Shown here piece by piece: positions 8,430 to 17,282 of a stretch of 64,000 bases of DNA. The stretch is taken from NCBI GenBank assembly GCA_905215065.1, contig CAJMOF010000010.1:35722-99721 (forward strand), given 5' to 3'. This DNA comes from an uncultured bacterium. Lineage in GTDB: Bacteria; Actinomycetota; Coriobacteriia; Coriobacteriales; Coriobacteriaceae. Numbering within the stretch: the stretch's first letter is position 1; each line of letters opens with the position of its first letter. The notes beneath the pieces are model-generated. The model had not been told where the DNA came from. It made no database searches and saw nothing but the letters and a program-made list of their open reading frames with translations. The translations under genes were made by a program, and so were the position numbers.

Positions 8430-10187
8430 TTACAACTGCCAGGTAGCTGCTTCCTTTTGCAGCGCCACCATGCGGGCGAATTCTCCACCTGCCGCCTTGA
8501 GCTGCGCCGGAGTGCCCTGCTCGGCAACCACACCATCCATGAGTACAACGATTTTGTCGGCATTTTCCACCGTACGCATACGGTGGGCAATAACGATAAC
8601 CGTCTTACCTGCAAGCAGACGGGAGAGCGCCTGCTGAACCACGGTCTCGTTCTCCACATCCAAGCTCGCCGTCGCCTCGTCCAACAGCACGATAGGCGCG
8701 TCTTTGAGCAGCGCACGGGCGATAGAGATGCGCTGGCGCTCACCGCCGGACAGCTTGGAGCCGTTCTCGCCGATCATGGTGTCATAGCCCTGCGGCATGC
8801 GGCTCACAAACTCGTCGCAGTTGGCGGCACGCGCGGCAGCAAGCACTTCCTCATCGGTGGCATCGCGACGACCAAGACGGATGTTTCCCATCACCGTGTC
8901 GTCAAAGAGCAGCACGTCTTGGAACACAATGGCGTAGTCGCGCAGCAACACCTCGGGATCCACGCTCGCAACATCCACGCCGCCCACGGTGACCGTGCCT
9001 TCGGTGGCGTCCCAAAAGCGCGCGGCCAGGCGGCTCACCGTGGACTTACCGGAGCCCGAAGGACCGACCAGTGCCGTGACCTCGCCTTCCTTGGCGGTAA
9101 AGCTCACATCGGTAAGAACTTTCTCGCCGGCGCGGCCGTCCTCGCCCGCACCATAGCCAAATGCCACGTGATCGAACACCACATCGTGGCCTACGGGCTC
9201 AAACTGCTCGCTGCCCCGCGCCACGGGCTCTTCCATGATGGAACGCATGCGCTTGGCCGACGACTCGGCGGCAAACAGCTCGGACATCAGCATCAGCGCC
9301 TGATCAAAGGGCGCATAGATGCGGCTCACCATAAGCAGGAAGGCAAACATCATCAAAAAGTCGGCCTGGCCGGAGGCGACCATCGCAGCGCCCGTGACCA
9401 ACGTGGTGGCAATCCCCAGGCGCAGGATGGCAAAGGCGGAGTTGACCAAAAGCCCATTGGCGAGCTCGCCCTTGGTGGTTTCGCGCTCCTCGGCATCGAT
9501 CACGGCGTTGAGCCCCTCAAGATAATGAGCCTCCTGGTTGGTGGCGCGGATCTCGCGCACGCAGTCGAGCGTCTCCTGGATCGCCTCGGTAACCTTGACC
9601 TTCTCGGCACGCACATGGTCGAACACCGGGGTCATGGGGCCGCGTGTCAGATACAGCACGGCAAAGGCCACGGGCACGCTCCAAAACGCCGCGATCGCCA
9701 GCTGCCAGCAAAAGAACAGCGACGCCACGAACACAATGGCGCTTGCGATGATGGCACCCCAAAGCTCTCCCAGCACGTGGCTGTAGGCGTGCTCCATGGC
9801 CTGGACGTCGCCCATGATGGTCTCGGTTAAATCGGCCAGATCACGACGACCAAAAAACGACAGCGGCAGTTTGCGCAAGCGCTCGGCAATCTCCATACGC
9901 TGCTTGCCGCACTCCTCGTAAAAGATGCAGTAGGTGTAGTAATACTGCTGCCAGTTAGAGGCAAAGAGCAACACGAAAAAGACCAGGAGGCCGCCCACAA
10001 TCGGCAGGGCATCCGGCAGGTCGGCACCGGTGGCGAGATGTTCGACAAAACCGGCCATGACCAGGAACAATAAGCCCATGCCGGCCATGGTAATGAGATT
10101 GGTGAGCGCGGTCCAGAAAATGCCGCGTTTTACGCCGGCGACGCCTTTATCGGATAGGAAGTACTTCTTTTGGAATGAGGCGAACAT
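8430..10187 (-). CDS. ABC transporter, fused permease/ATPase (second subunit)
   Basis: A 585-residue half transporter with an N-terminal six-helix exporter-type membrane domain (residues ~20-310) and a C-terminal ATPase. It has Walker A GPSGSGKST, signature LSGGERQRISIARAL and Walker B IVLLDEATASLD with its catalytic glutamate. Its ATG directly follows the stop of the preceding ABC gene (no gap), so the two are translationally coupled and surely form a heterodimer. The pair with a divergent AraC-type regulator resembles YbtPQ/IrtAB-type systems that import iron-siderophores despite an exporter fold; that substrate is inferred only from gene order and the shared palindrome with the metal ATPase. 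Confidence 0.93.
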   Translation of the reverse strand: MFASFQKKYFLSDKGVAGVKRGIFWTALTNLITMAGMGLLFLVMAGFVEHLATGADLPDALPIVGGLLVFFVLLFASNWQQYYYTYCIFYEECGKQRMEIAERLRKLPLSFFGRRDLADLTETIMGDVQAMEHAYSHVLGELWGAIIASAIVFVASLFFCWQLAIAAFWSVPVAFAVLYLTRGPMTPVFDHVRAEKVKVTEAIQETLDCVREIRATNQEAHYLEGLNAVIDAEERETTKGELANGLLVNSAFAILRLGIATTLVTGAAMVASGQADFLMMFAFLLMVSRIYAPFDQALMLMSELFAAESSAKRMRSIMEEPVARGSEQFEPVGHDVVFDHVAFGYGAGEDGRAGEKVLTDVSFTAKEGEVTALVGPSGSGKSTVSRLAARFWDATEGTVTVGGVDVASVDPEVLLRDYAIVFQDVLLFDDTVMGNIRLGRRDATDEEVLAAARAANCDEFVSRMPQGYDTMIGENGSKLSGGERQRISIARALLKDAPIVLLDEATASLDVENETVVQQALSRLLAGKTVIVIAHRMRTVENADKIVVLMDGVVAEQGTPAQLKAAGGEFARMVALQKEAATWQL

Positions 10188-12011
10188 TTAGGCCTCGCCT
10201 CCCTTCGTGACGGCGGCATCCGCGGCAGCAGTGATCTTCCAGCTCGCGGCCTGTTCGTATTCGGCCCACATCTTGGCGTATAGACCGTTTTGGGACAGCA
10301 GCTCGGCATGGGTGCCAGTCTCCTGCACGCTACCTTGGTTGAGCACCACGATCTTGTCGGCCCCCACCACGGTCGAAAGCCGGTGCGCGATCATAATGAC
10401 TGTGTGACCCGCCGCCAGTTTGCTAAAGGCACGCTGGATGAGCGCCTCGTTCTCGGGGTCGGCAAACGCCGTGGCCTCATCGAGCACCACGATAGGTGCG
10501 TCTTTAAGGATCGCGCGGGCGAGTGCCACGCGCTGCACCTCGCCGCCCGAAAGATATGCCCCTCCAGCACCGAGCATGGTGTTAATACCCTGCGGGAGCT
10601 TGGCCACAATGTCGTCGCACTGAGCTGCGGAGAGGGCCGCACGCACTTCGTCGTCAGTGGCCGTGGGCTTGGAGGCACGCACGTTATCGGCAAGTGTTTG
10701 CCGGAACAGCTGGTTGGTCTGGAACACGAAGGCGACCTGGTCCATAAGCTCGTGCGGATCCATATCGCGAACGTCCACACCGCCTACGAGCACTCGACCC
10801 GAAGAGACATCCCAAAAACGAGGAATCAGGCTTGCGCAGGTTGACTTGCCGCCGCCCGAGGGACCCACCAGGGCGAGGGTGCTAACCGCGGAAACGTTAA
10901 AGCTCACATGGCTAACGGCAGGTGCTTCGGCACCCTCGTACGTAAAGCTCACGTCCTCAAAGCGCACATCGCTGCCAGCAGGGTGCTTGGGCTGGGCAGG
11001 CACGGAGAGCTGCTTGGAATCCATAACGCTTCGGATGCGCGCCAGCGAATCGGCACTCATCTGAGAGGCCTCGCCCACAAACATGAGCTTGGTCATGGCC
11101 GTCGGCACCACGGCCGAAAACATCGCGTAAAACGTGAAGTTGGCCATAAAATGCGCGAAGTCCGTCTCGCCCGGCGCCAACAGCAACGCCACGGGCAACA
11201 GGAATGTCACAAGACCATTGAGCGCGGCAAGGTTGAGTACCTGCGGACCTCGGCAAAACGTGCCCGCATAGCTTTGTGCCATGTCGGCGTATTCGGCGAT
11301 CGCGTCGTGGAACGCCTTAAAGGAATAGACCGTCTGCTGAAACACCTTGACCACGGGAATGCCGCGTACGTATTCGGTACCGGTCTTGTTCATCTTGACC
11401 AGCGCGCCCATGTAGGCCTTCATGAACTCGGCGCCCTTGCCGCTCATCATGGTGGCCATGGCGCCAAGCGAAACGGCGACCGAGATAAGGCATGCCGCGC
11501 CCAAGCGCCAATCGAGGGCGAAAAGCAGCACGAGCAGACCTGCGACCATGGCGGTGGCGCCGGCGATATCGGGTAGCATGTGCGCGAGCAGGGTCTCGGT
11601 GGAGGCGGCGCATCCGTCTACGATACGGCGCAGCTCACCGGTGGCGTGTGTGTCAAAGTAGCCAAGCGGCAGCTTAAGCAGGTGCTCGCTCGTAGTCTTG
11701 CGAATATTGGACGCGCAGCGAAACGCAGACAGGTGCGTGCACATGAGCCCCACGAAATAGACCACGATGCTTGCCAGCGCAAACCCCACGGCCCACCAGC
11801 CATACGTCGCGATGCCGCAGGCTTCGCTCCAGTTAGGCGCCACGGCGATCAGATCGCGCGCGACAAGCCAAATGCACACGTACGGGCCAAAGCTCAGCAG
11901 CTGCGAGAGCGCCGAGAGGGCCATGCCCAAATATGTTAGGAATTTGCGGTCGCCGGCATATGCAAGTAGCTCGCCGATACCTCCACCTTCCCTTTTTGAT
12001 CCCTTTGCCAT
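10188..12011 (-). CDS. ABC transporter, fused permease/ATPase (first subunit)
   Basis: A 607-residue half transporter, partner of the next gene. The membrane domain spans about residues 35-330 (LTYLGMALSALSQLLSF, FALASIVVYFVGL and later helices). The ATPase domain has Walker A GPSGGGKST, signature LSGGEVQRVALARAI and Walker B IVVLDEATAFADPENE. The D-loop AFAD differs from the usual S-x-D, a common sign of an asymmetric heterodimer; this form is also seen in the YbtP/IrtA group. The start at 12011 was chosen for the GAAAGGA ribosome site; upstream in-frame codons lack one. The promoter region is shared with the divergent AraC-type gene. Confidence 0.93.
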   Translation of the reverse strand: MAKGSKREGGGIGELLAYAGDRKFLTYLGMALSALSQLLSFGPYVCIWLVARDLIAVAPNWSEACGIATYGWWAVGFALASIVVYFVGLMCTHLSAFRCASNIRKTTSEHLLKLPLGYFDTHATGELRRIVDGCAASTETLLAHMLPDIAGATAMVAGLLVLLFALDWRLGAACLISVAVSLGAMATMMSGKGAEFMKAYMGALVKMNKTGTEYVRGIPVVKVFQQTVYSFKAFHDAIAEYADMAQSYAGTFCRGPQVLNLAALNGLVTFLLPVALLLAPGETDFAHFMANFTFYAMFSAVVPTAMTKLMFVGEASQMSADSLARIRSVMDSKQLSVPAQPKHPAGSDVRFEDVSFTYEGAEAPAVSHVSFNVSAVSTLALVGPSGGGKSTCASLIPRFWDVSSGRVLVGGVDVRDMDPHELMDQVAFVFQTNQLFRQTLADNVRASKPTATDDEVRAALSAAQCDDIVAKLPQGINTMLGAGGAYLSGGEVQRVALARAILKDAPIVVLDEATAFADPENEALIQRAFSKLAAGHTVIMIAHRLSTVVGADKIVVLNQGSVQETGTHAELLSQNGLYAKMWAEYEQAASWKITAAADAAVTKGGEA

Positions 12012-12064
12012 GAGATTCCTTTCTAACGGCTTGAGAGTTAACCGTAATGAACTTATCATTGATG

Positions 12065-12082
12065 TGTTAGCCATGGCTCACA
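12065..12082. promoter_or_regulatory. Palindrome in the ABC/AraC intergenic region
   Basis: TGTTAGCCATGGCTCACA is an 18-bp palindrome with one mismatched pair. It overlaps TTGTGA, a possible -35 of the leftward ABC operon, with ATGATA 18 bases further on. It shares the TTAGCCATGGCT core with the palindrome at 8343-8362, suggesting one repressor for both units. Confidence 0.55.
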
Positions 12083-12125
12083 ATCGAGCCAGGCGTGGAC
12101 GTTTCTGCAAAGGAAAGGGACGCTT

Positions 12126-13130
12126 TTGCAAATACGGCGGGCAGCGACCGACATAACCGAGCTCTACGCACCGCAGTTTGAGCAGTTTGGCCTGGAGCTT
12201 ACCGGCAAGGGCGCCGTCTTTACCGGCGAGGTGGCAAACGATCGGGCGCACGGACGCGCATGGATCATGCCCCTCTCCCCCGCCTGCATCGTTATGGAGC
12301 ATTACATTACCCCGACGCACGATATGTACCTGGCCGAATACACACCCGAACCGTACGCGTGCGTGAGCGAGGTCAGCGCGCCCACGCTCATGTGCATGCC
12401 CGAAGCCGGCATAACGCCTGCGAACCTTAAACCCCTGCATGGACCGTGGCCAAACAATGCCGTGTGCAGCTTTATCCAAGATAACTGTGGCGAGGAGTTA
12501 AGCCCACTGTTTGCAGGGCGGCTCTATCACTCGCGCTCGGTGCTCTTTTTGCCTGGATATTTTGACGAGCTGGAGCACCGCTATCCCACCGAGTTCGCAG
12601 GGGTCTTTGAGGCGTTTGCCGAACCATGGCACGAGGAGGCGACGTCTACCATCTGCCACACGTTGCGCCGGATTAACGAGGACCGCGCCCGCACCGCAGG
12701 CGGACACGTCTATATGCAGGGCATCGTGGAGACCATGGTCGCGGAGCTCGCCTGTTCGCGCGCGGCCCACAAGCAGGCGCAGCAGGCGGCAGACACACGC
12801 GTCAGCGTGACCATTGCCGAAGAAGCAACGGCAATGATTGAGCGCACGCTCGACAAAGGCAGACGCGTGGGTATCAACGAGGTGGCCGAGAGGCTCTACA
12901 CAAGCCGCTCCAAACTATGCGCCACCTTTAAGGCCCAAACTGGCGAGTCCCTGGGCGCCTACATTCGCAGACGCCGTATGGAGCGAGCACAGGACCTTTT
13001 GGCCGACAGCTCGCTGACGATAGCGCAGGTGGCAGAGCGTCTAGGCTACCCTCAGCAGGCCGCCTTCGCCCAAGCCTTCAAGCAACACACCGGCACCACC
13101 CCCACCGCTTGGCGCTCCCAACATTTATAA
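12126..13130 (+). CDS. AraC-family transcriptional regulator
   Basis: A 334-residue DNA-binding regulator. The C-terminal ~100 residues hold the two helix-turn-helix motifs of the AraC family: VGINEVAERLYTSRSKL, then TIAQVAERLGYPQQAAFAQAF and the TPTAWR ending. The N-terminal ~230 residues are a probable ligand-binding domain without a recognisable family. The start is TTG at 12126, with an AAAGGAAAGGG ribosome site just upstream; no ATG fits better. It is transcribed away from the two-gene ABC operon with a 114-bp shared control region, and most likely regulates that operon, as YbtA does for yersiniabactin transport genes. A 13-bp hairpin follows the stop. Confidence 0.9.
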   Translation: MQIRRAATDITELYAPQFEQFGLELTGKGAVFTGEVANDRAHGRAWIMPLSPACIVMEHYITPTHDMYLAEYTPEPYACVSEVSAPTLMCMPEAGITPANLKPLHGPWPNNAVCSFIQDNCGEELSPLFAGRLYHSRSVLFLPGYFDELEHRYPTEFAGVFEAFAEPWHEEATSTICHTLRRINEDRARTAGGHVYMQGIVETMVAELACSRAAHKQAQQAADTRVSVTIAEEATAMIERTLDKGRRVGINEVAERLYTSRSKLCATFKAQTGESLGAYIRRRRMERAQDLLADSSLTIAQVAERLGYPQQAAFAQAFKQHTGTTPTAWRSQHL

Positions 13131-13131
13131 A

Positions 13132-13334
13132 GAATGAGGGCGCCAACGGCGCCCTCATTCACCAAATTCAATCCAGCCTACCTGACCCGAACGGCCGAGT
13201 CGTAGCAGAACCCGGGAGCCCCGGCAGGGCGGGTGCTTCCTCAAAATGAGTTTCCTTCAAAACAATGGGCGCGCCGACGGCACGCCCATTCACTCGATTC
13301 CATTCAGCCCACCTGACCCGAACGGCCGAGTCGT
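13132..13334 (+). repeat. Two hairpin modules in a ~131-bp direct repeat
   Basis: Module 1 has the perfect hairpin GAATGAGGGCGCC / GGCGCCCTCATTC (13132-13160), which may end the AraC transcript. Module 2 has AATGGGCG / CGCCCATT (13264-13290). Each is followed by a near-identical tail including ACCTGACCCGAACGGCCGAG (ending at 13203 and 13334), 131 bases apart. Confidence 0.75.
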
Positions 13335-13337
13335 CAC

Positions 13338-13473
13338 GGAACCGAGGGGCCGGGCGCAGGGCCTTGCCTCTCAATGAGTTCCGCACGAACAGGAGGCGCC
13401 AGTGGCGCCTCCGTCGTGAGTCAGGACTGTCCGAAATTGAGAGGCAAGGCCCTGCGCCCGGCCCCTCGGTTCC
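13338..13473 (-). ncRNA. Covarying nested hairpin element (copy 1), 3' of gatB
   Basis: Perfect 38-bp inverted arms (13338-13375 and 13436-13473) enclose a 60-nt interior. Read on the gatB strand, the interior is TCGGACAGTCCTG, a perfect inner hairpin GGAGGCGCC / GGCGCCTCC, then CGTGCGGAACTC. The same two single-stranded motifs flank a different inner hairpin, inside different outer arms, at 61040-61149. It begins four bases after the gatB stop. It may terminate or stabilise the gatCAB transcript. Confidence 0.7.
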
Positions 13474-13476
13474 CGT

Positions 13477-15153
13477 TTACGAGAGCGACGTTCTCAGCAA
13501 CTCGTTGAAGAGCTTCGGGTTGCCCTTTCCGCGGCTCGCCTTCATGCACTGGCCCACCAAAAAGCCGATGACCTTCTGGTTGCCGTCATGATACTGCTGC
13601 GCCTGATCGGCACAGTTTGCCAGCACCTCGTCCACGATCGGCTGCAGCGCGCCGGCATCGCTCACCTGACGCATGCCGCGCTCGTCGACGATCTTGTTGG
13701 GATCGTCACCGGTCTGGGCCATGGCCTCAAAGACCTCGTGCGCTTGGTTGGAGCTGATGGCATCGGTCGCCAGCAGCTTGGCGAGTGCTGCCACCTGAGC
13801 CGGCGCGATACCGGACTCGGCGAGCGACACGCCCGCGCCCTTAAGGTAAGCAATCATCTCGTTCACCAGCAAGTTTGCAACCGTCTGGGCCTCCTTGCCA
13901 GCCATACCGGCAGCGGCCGCCTCAAAGAACTCGGCAAACTCCGGGTCGCCGGCGATCTGCTCGGCGTCGGCCGCCTTAATGCCAAAGTCGGCCTCAAAGC
14001 GGGCGCGCTTGGCATCGGGCAGCTCGGGGATCTCGCCACGGCAGCGGTCGATGAACTCGTCATCCAGATCGAACAGCGCCAGGTCGGGATCGGGGAACAG
14101 GCGATAGTCGTCGGCCGTCTCCTTCACACGCATGACCACAGTGCGCTTGCGGCTGGGCTCCCAGTGGCGGGTCTCCTGATAGATGATGCCGCCCTCCTCG
14201 AGCACCTCGGCCTGGCGGCAAATCTCGTAGGCAAGGCCATCGTGCAGGCTCTTAAACGAGTTGAGGTTCTTGAGCTCGGTCTTGGTACCCAGCTTGGTCT
14301 CGCCGCGGCGGCGCAGCGACACGTTGCCGTCGCAGCGCATGGAACCTTTCTCCATGGAGCAGTCCGAAATGCCCAGCGTCACAAAGATGCGGCGGAGCTT
14401 CTCCATAAACAGGCGCGCTTCCTCGGGCGTACGCAGGTCGGGCTCAGTCACGAGCTCAATCAAAGGCGTGCCGCAGCGGTTGTAGTCGACGAGCGACTCG
14501 GCCGCGGCGGTAATGCGGCCCTCGGCGCCACCCACGTGGACCATCTTGGCGGCGTCCTCCTCCATGTGGATGCGCAGGATGCGGATGGGCACCGTGTAGG
14601 AACCGTCCTCGCGGCGCTCGGGCATCTGCAGGTTGGACGCATCGTAGCTGGCCAGGTGACCGGCGCGCTGATTGCCCTCGCGCATGGTCGACGTCATGGA
14701 CGTGGACAGGCCCTCGGCGTTGGCCGAGGCGCTCGCCAAGCTCTGGGCCTCGGCCTCGCCAAACGCGCAGTCGGGGCGCTCGGCGGCACCGCGACCGGTC
14801 ACGTCCAGATCCAGGTGACCATACATGGCAAAGGCGACCGGACCCTGCGTGGTCTGGAAGTTCTTGGCCATATCGGGATAGAAGTAGTGCTTGCGGTAGA
14901 ACATCGAGTGGCGCTGGATCTCGCAGTTGGTGGCGAGACCGGCCTTGACGATGCTCTCGATGGCGCGCTTGTTGGGCACCGGCAGGGCGCCGGGCAGGCC
15001 CAGGCACACCGGGCACACGTTGGCGTTGGGCTCGTCATCGTGGCTGAGCTTGCAGTTGCAGAACATCTTGGTATCGAGTGCGGTGAGCTCGGTGTGGATC
15101 TCCAGGCCGATCACGGCCTCCCAATCCTGCAGGACCTCGGAAAGCTCCTTCAT
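13477..15153 (-). CDS. gatB: Asp/Glu-tRNA amidotransferase subunit B
   Basis: GatB binds misacylated Glu-tRNA(Gln) or Asp-tRNA(Asn) and, with GatA and GatC, converts it to the correct amide form. The 558-residue protein has the family opening WEAVIGLEIHTEL, the CNCKLSHDDEPNANVCPVCLGLPGALP zinc/tRNA region split around residues 32-58, KNFQTTQGP, and the C-terminal YqeY-like domain including NKIVDERGM. Its ATG overlaps the gatA stop by one base (TAATG), so translation is coupled. It is the last gene of gatC-gatA-gatB and ends in the structured hairpin element. Confidence 0.97.
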   Translation of the reverse strand: MKELSEVLQDWEAVIGLEIHTELTALDTKMFCNCKLSHDDEPNANVCPVCLGLPGALPVPNKRAIESIVKAGLATNCEIQRHSMFYRKHYFYPDMAKNFQTTQGPVAFAMYGHLDLDVTGRGAAERPDCAFGEAEAQSLASASANAEGLSTSMTSTMREGNQRAGHLASYDASNLQMPERREDGSYTVPIRILRIHMEEDAAKMVHVGGAEGRITAAAESLVDYNRCGTPLIELVTEPDLRTPEEARLFMEKLRRIFVTLGISDCSMEKGSMRCDGNVSLRRRGETKLGTKTELKNLNSFKSLHDGLAYEICRQAEVLEEGGIIYQETRHWEPSRKRTVVMRVKETADDYRLFPDPDLALFDLDDEFIDRCRGEIPELPDAKRARFEADFGIKAADAEQIAGDPEFAEFFEAAAAGMAGKEAQTVANLLVNEMIAYLKGAGVSLAESGIAPAQVAALAKLLATDAISSNQAHEVFEAMAQTGDDPNKIVDERGMRQVSDAGALQPIVDEVLANCADQAQQYHDGNQKVIGFLVGQCMKASRGKGNPKLFNELLRTSLS

Positions 15154-16667
15154 TACAGCTCGCCTCCCTTCCCGGCAAAATCGGGCGCGACGGAAAGCAC
15201 GGGCGCACCCGTGGCGGCATCGGCAAAGCCGCGCTCCAAGGCGCGGGCAAACGTGAGCAGCTGACGGTCCTTAAAGGCCGGACCCACCAGCTGGGCAGAA
15301 ACGGGCAGATGAGTATCCTCGCCCAGGCCCAGCGGCACCGAGATACCGCCGTTGCCGCAAATGTTGAGCGAGATGGTGTACAGGTCCGAAAGGTACATCT
15401 GCGTGGGGTCGCTGATCTCGCCAAACTTAAAGGCCGTGCGCGGCGAGGCGGGCATGAGGATGGTGTCCACCTTGGCATACGCGGCGTCGTAGTCCTGCGT
15501 GATGAGCGTGCGGGCCTTTTGCGCAGCGTAGTAGTACTTGTCGTACACGCCCGAGCTCAGCAGGTAGGCGCCGAGCATCTGACGGCGCTTGGCCTCGGCG
15601 CCAAAACCGTGGGCGCGCGAAAGCGAACTCTGGTCGGACAGGTTGGCGCAGCCCTCCTCCTGGTAGCCGTAGCGAATGCCGTCGAAACGGGCCAGGTTGG
15701 AGAATGCCTCGGCCGGGCCGATGACGTAGTAGGCGGCGATGGCGGCGTCCAGGTGCGGCAGGTCGACCTCGACCAGCTCGGCACCCTGGTTCTGCAGCTC
15801 CTGGGCGGCGCGCTGAACAGCGGCCTTGACCTCGGGCGTCAGGCCCTCGGCCTCCATAAACGCGGGGATGATGCCCACGCGCTTGCCCTCGATGCTGTCG
15901 TTGAGATGCTCGGTAAAGTCGACGGCGCAGTCCTGGCTGGTGCAGTCGTACGGATCGTGCCCCGCGCCGGTAAGCGCGTTCATGGCCAGCGCGACATCCT
16001 CGACCGTGCGGCCAAAGGGACCCACCTGGTCGAGCGACGAGCCAAAGGCAACCACGCCGTAACGGCTCACGGCGCCATACGTGGGCTTAAAGCCCACCAC
16101 GCCGCACAGCGACGCCGGCTGGCGAATGGAGCCGCCGGTGTCCGAGCCCAGCGAGAGCGCGACCTCGCCCGCGGCGACGGCTGCAGCGGAGCCGCCCGAG
16201 GAGCCGCCGGGCACACGCTCGGTATCCCAGGGGTTGTTGGTGCGGTGGAACGCCGAGCTCTCGGTGGAGCTGCCAAAGGCAAACTCGTCCATGTTGGCCT
16301 TGCCCATGGGCAGGCAGCCGGCATCCAGCATGCGCTGGACGCAGGTGGCGGTGTAGACGCTCTGGTAGTCCTCGAGCATGAGGGAAGCGCAGGTGGTGCG
16401 CGTGCCCACGAGGTTCATGTTGTCCTTGATGGCCAGCGGCACGCCCGCGAGCGGGGGCAGCGGCTTGCCTGCGACACGGTCGGCATCCACGCGCGCGGCG
16501 GCCTCGAGCGCAAGCTCGGGCGCCACCTGCAGGAATGCCTGGACCCCGCCCTCGCGCGCCTCGATGGCGGCAAGGGAGGCCTGGGCCACCTCGGTAGCGG
16601 TAAAGTCGCCGGCGGCAACGCCTGCGGCGATCTGGGCGGCGGTAAAGAAATCGAAGCTCTGCGCCAT
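15153..16667 (-). CDS. gatA: Asp/Glu-tRNA amidotransferase subunit A
   Basis: GatA is the glutaminase that releases ammonia for tRNA amidation. The 504-residue amidase-signature protein has the catalytic lysine in PLAIKDNM (near residue 80), the GGSSGGSAAAVAAG serine loop (near 155) and the nucleophile region LGSDTGGSIRQPAS, completing the Ser-cisSer-Lys triad. Length and order match the family. The start ATG overlaps the gatC stop by one base, and its own stop overlaps gatB, so the three subunits are made in step. Confidence 0.97.
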   Translation of the reverse strand: MAQSFDFFTAAQIAAGVAAGDFTATEVAQASLAAIEAREGGVQAFLQVAPELALEAAARVDADRVAGKPLPPLAGVPLAIKDNMNLVGTRTTCASLMLEDYQSVYTATCVQRMLDAGCLPMGKANMDEFAFGSSTESSAFHRTNNPWDTERVPGGSSGGSAAAVAAGEVALSLGSDTGGSIRQPASLCGVVGFKPTYGAVSRYGVVAFGSSLDQVGPFGRTVEDVALAMNALTGAGHDPYDCTSQDCAVDFTEHLNDSIEGKRVGIIPAFMEAEGLTPEVKAAVQRAAQELQNQGAELVEVDLPHLDAAIAAYYVIGPAEAFSNLARFDGIRYGYQEEGCANLSDQSSLSRAHGFGAEAKRRQMLGAYLLSSGVYDKYYYAAQKARTLITQDYDAAYAKVDTILMPASPRTAFKFGEISDPTQMYLSDLYTISLNICGNGGISVPLGLGEDTHLPVSAQLVGPAFKDRQLLTFARALERGFADAATGAPVLSVAPDFAGKGGEL

Positions 16668-16978
16668 TACTCGCTCTCCCCCTCTCCCAAAATGGACGGC
16701 ACGCGGAAGTAGCGGTCGCGCGCGCTGCCGGCGTTTTCGAGCGCAATGTCGAGCGGCAGGTCGCGCTCGGGCTCGCGCAGGTCATCGCCCATCACGTTGG
16801 ACAGGCTTCCGATGGGATGGAACGTGGGCTCCACGTCGGGTAAGTCATATTGCAAGACAGGCTCGAGCATCTGGACGGCGTCGTTCATGTAGGACGTCAT
16901 CTGGGTGAGCTCGTCATCGGTCAGTGCGATCTTTGCGTACTCGGCGATGTCGCGCACGTCTTTCTCGCTGAGTGCCAT
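16667..16978 (-). CDS. gatC: Asp/Glu-tRNA amidotransferase subunit C
   Basis: GatC is the small belt-like subunit that stabilises GatA-GatB. The 103-residue product begins MALSEKDVRDIAEYAKIALT, the classic GatC helix, and contains PTFHPIGSLSNVMGDD and FRVPSILGEGE near the end. ATG at 16978 was preferred because GAAGGGAGCG lies just upstream; an in-frame ATG 18 bases earlier has no ribosome site. It is the first gene of the operon. TATACT at about 17018 on the minus strand may be the -10 box, but no good -35 is visible. Confidence 0.95.
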   Translation of the reverse strand: MALSEKDVRDIAEYAKIALTDDELTQMTSYMNDAVQMLEPVLQYDLPDVEPTFHPIGSLSNVMGDDLREPERDLPLDIALENAGSARDRYFRVPSILGEGESE

Positions 16979-17160
16979 AGGCGCTCCCTTCCGCATAACA
17001 GATAAACCGCTCTAGTATACAAGGCAACGCCGCTTGGAGCAGGTGCTTTACCCAAATGCAGCGAAAACGTAACGAGGACGGCGGGTTGGCAGGCGGCGGG
17101 CTGGCGGTTCTGCAGCGAAACCGCACCGTCCATAGCGAAAACCATCTCGTCCACAACGAA

Positions 17161-17223
17161 AACCATCACAACATTCGACGCTTTTCGCCAAAATCGAGAT
17201 TTTCATCGAATGTTGTGATGGTT
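17161..17223. repeat. Family B dispersed hairpin repeat (copy 1)
   Basis: AACCATCACAACATTCGA and TCGAATGTTGTGATGGTT are perfect 18-bp inverted arms around a ~27-nt loop. Related copies occur at 29518-29579, 38879-38940 and 40119-40183. Confidence 0.85.
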
Positions 17224-17235
17224 TGAAAGCCACGA

Positions 17236-17270
17236 GCACCACAAAAGTGCCTGTCCCCTTTGTGGTGGTT
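17236..17270 (-). terminator. Family A hairpin repeat / likely sortase terminator
   Basis: CACCACAAA / TTTGTGGTG around a short loop, 13 bases after the sortase stop. It is one member of a hairpin family (ACCACCACAAAGG...CCTTTGTGGTGGT) found after many minus-strand genes here; this copy has an imperfect T-run. Confidence 0.65.
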
Positions 17271-17282
17271 CTGAAGAATGCC

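Noticed and set aside
13588..15264. 558-codon plus-strand open frame opposite gatB
   Set aside because: It mirrors gatB in a complementary frame; its composition (His/Gly/Leu-rich, no domains) is that of a shadow frame.
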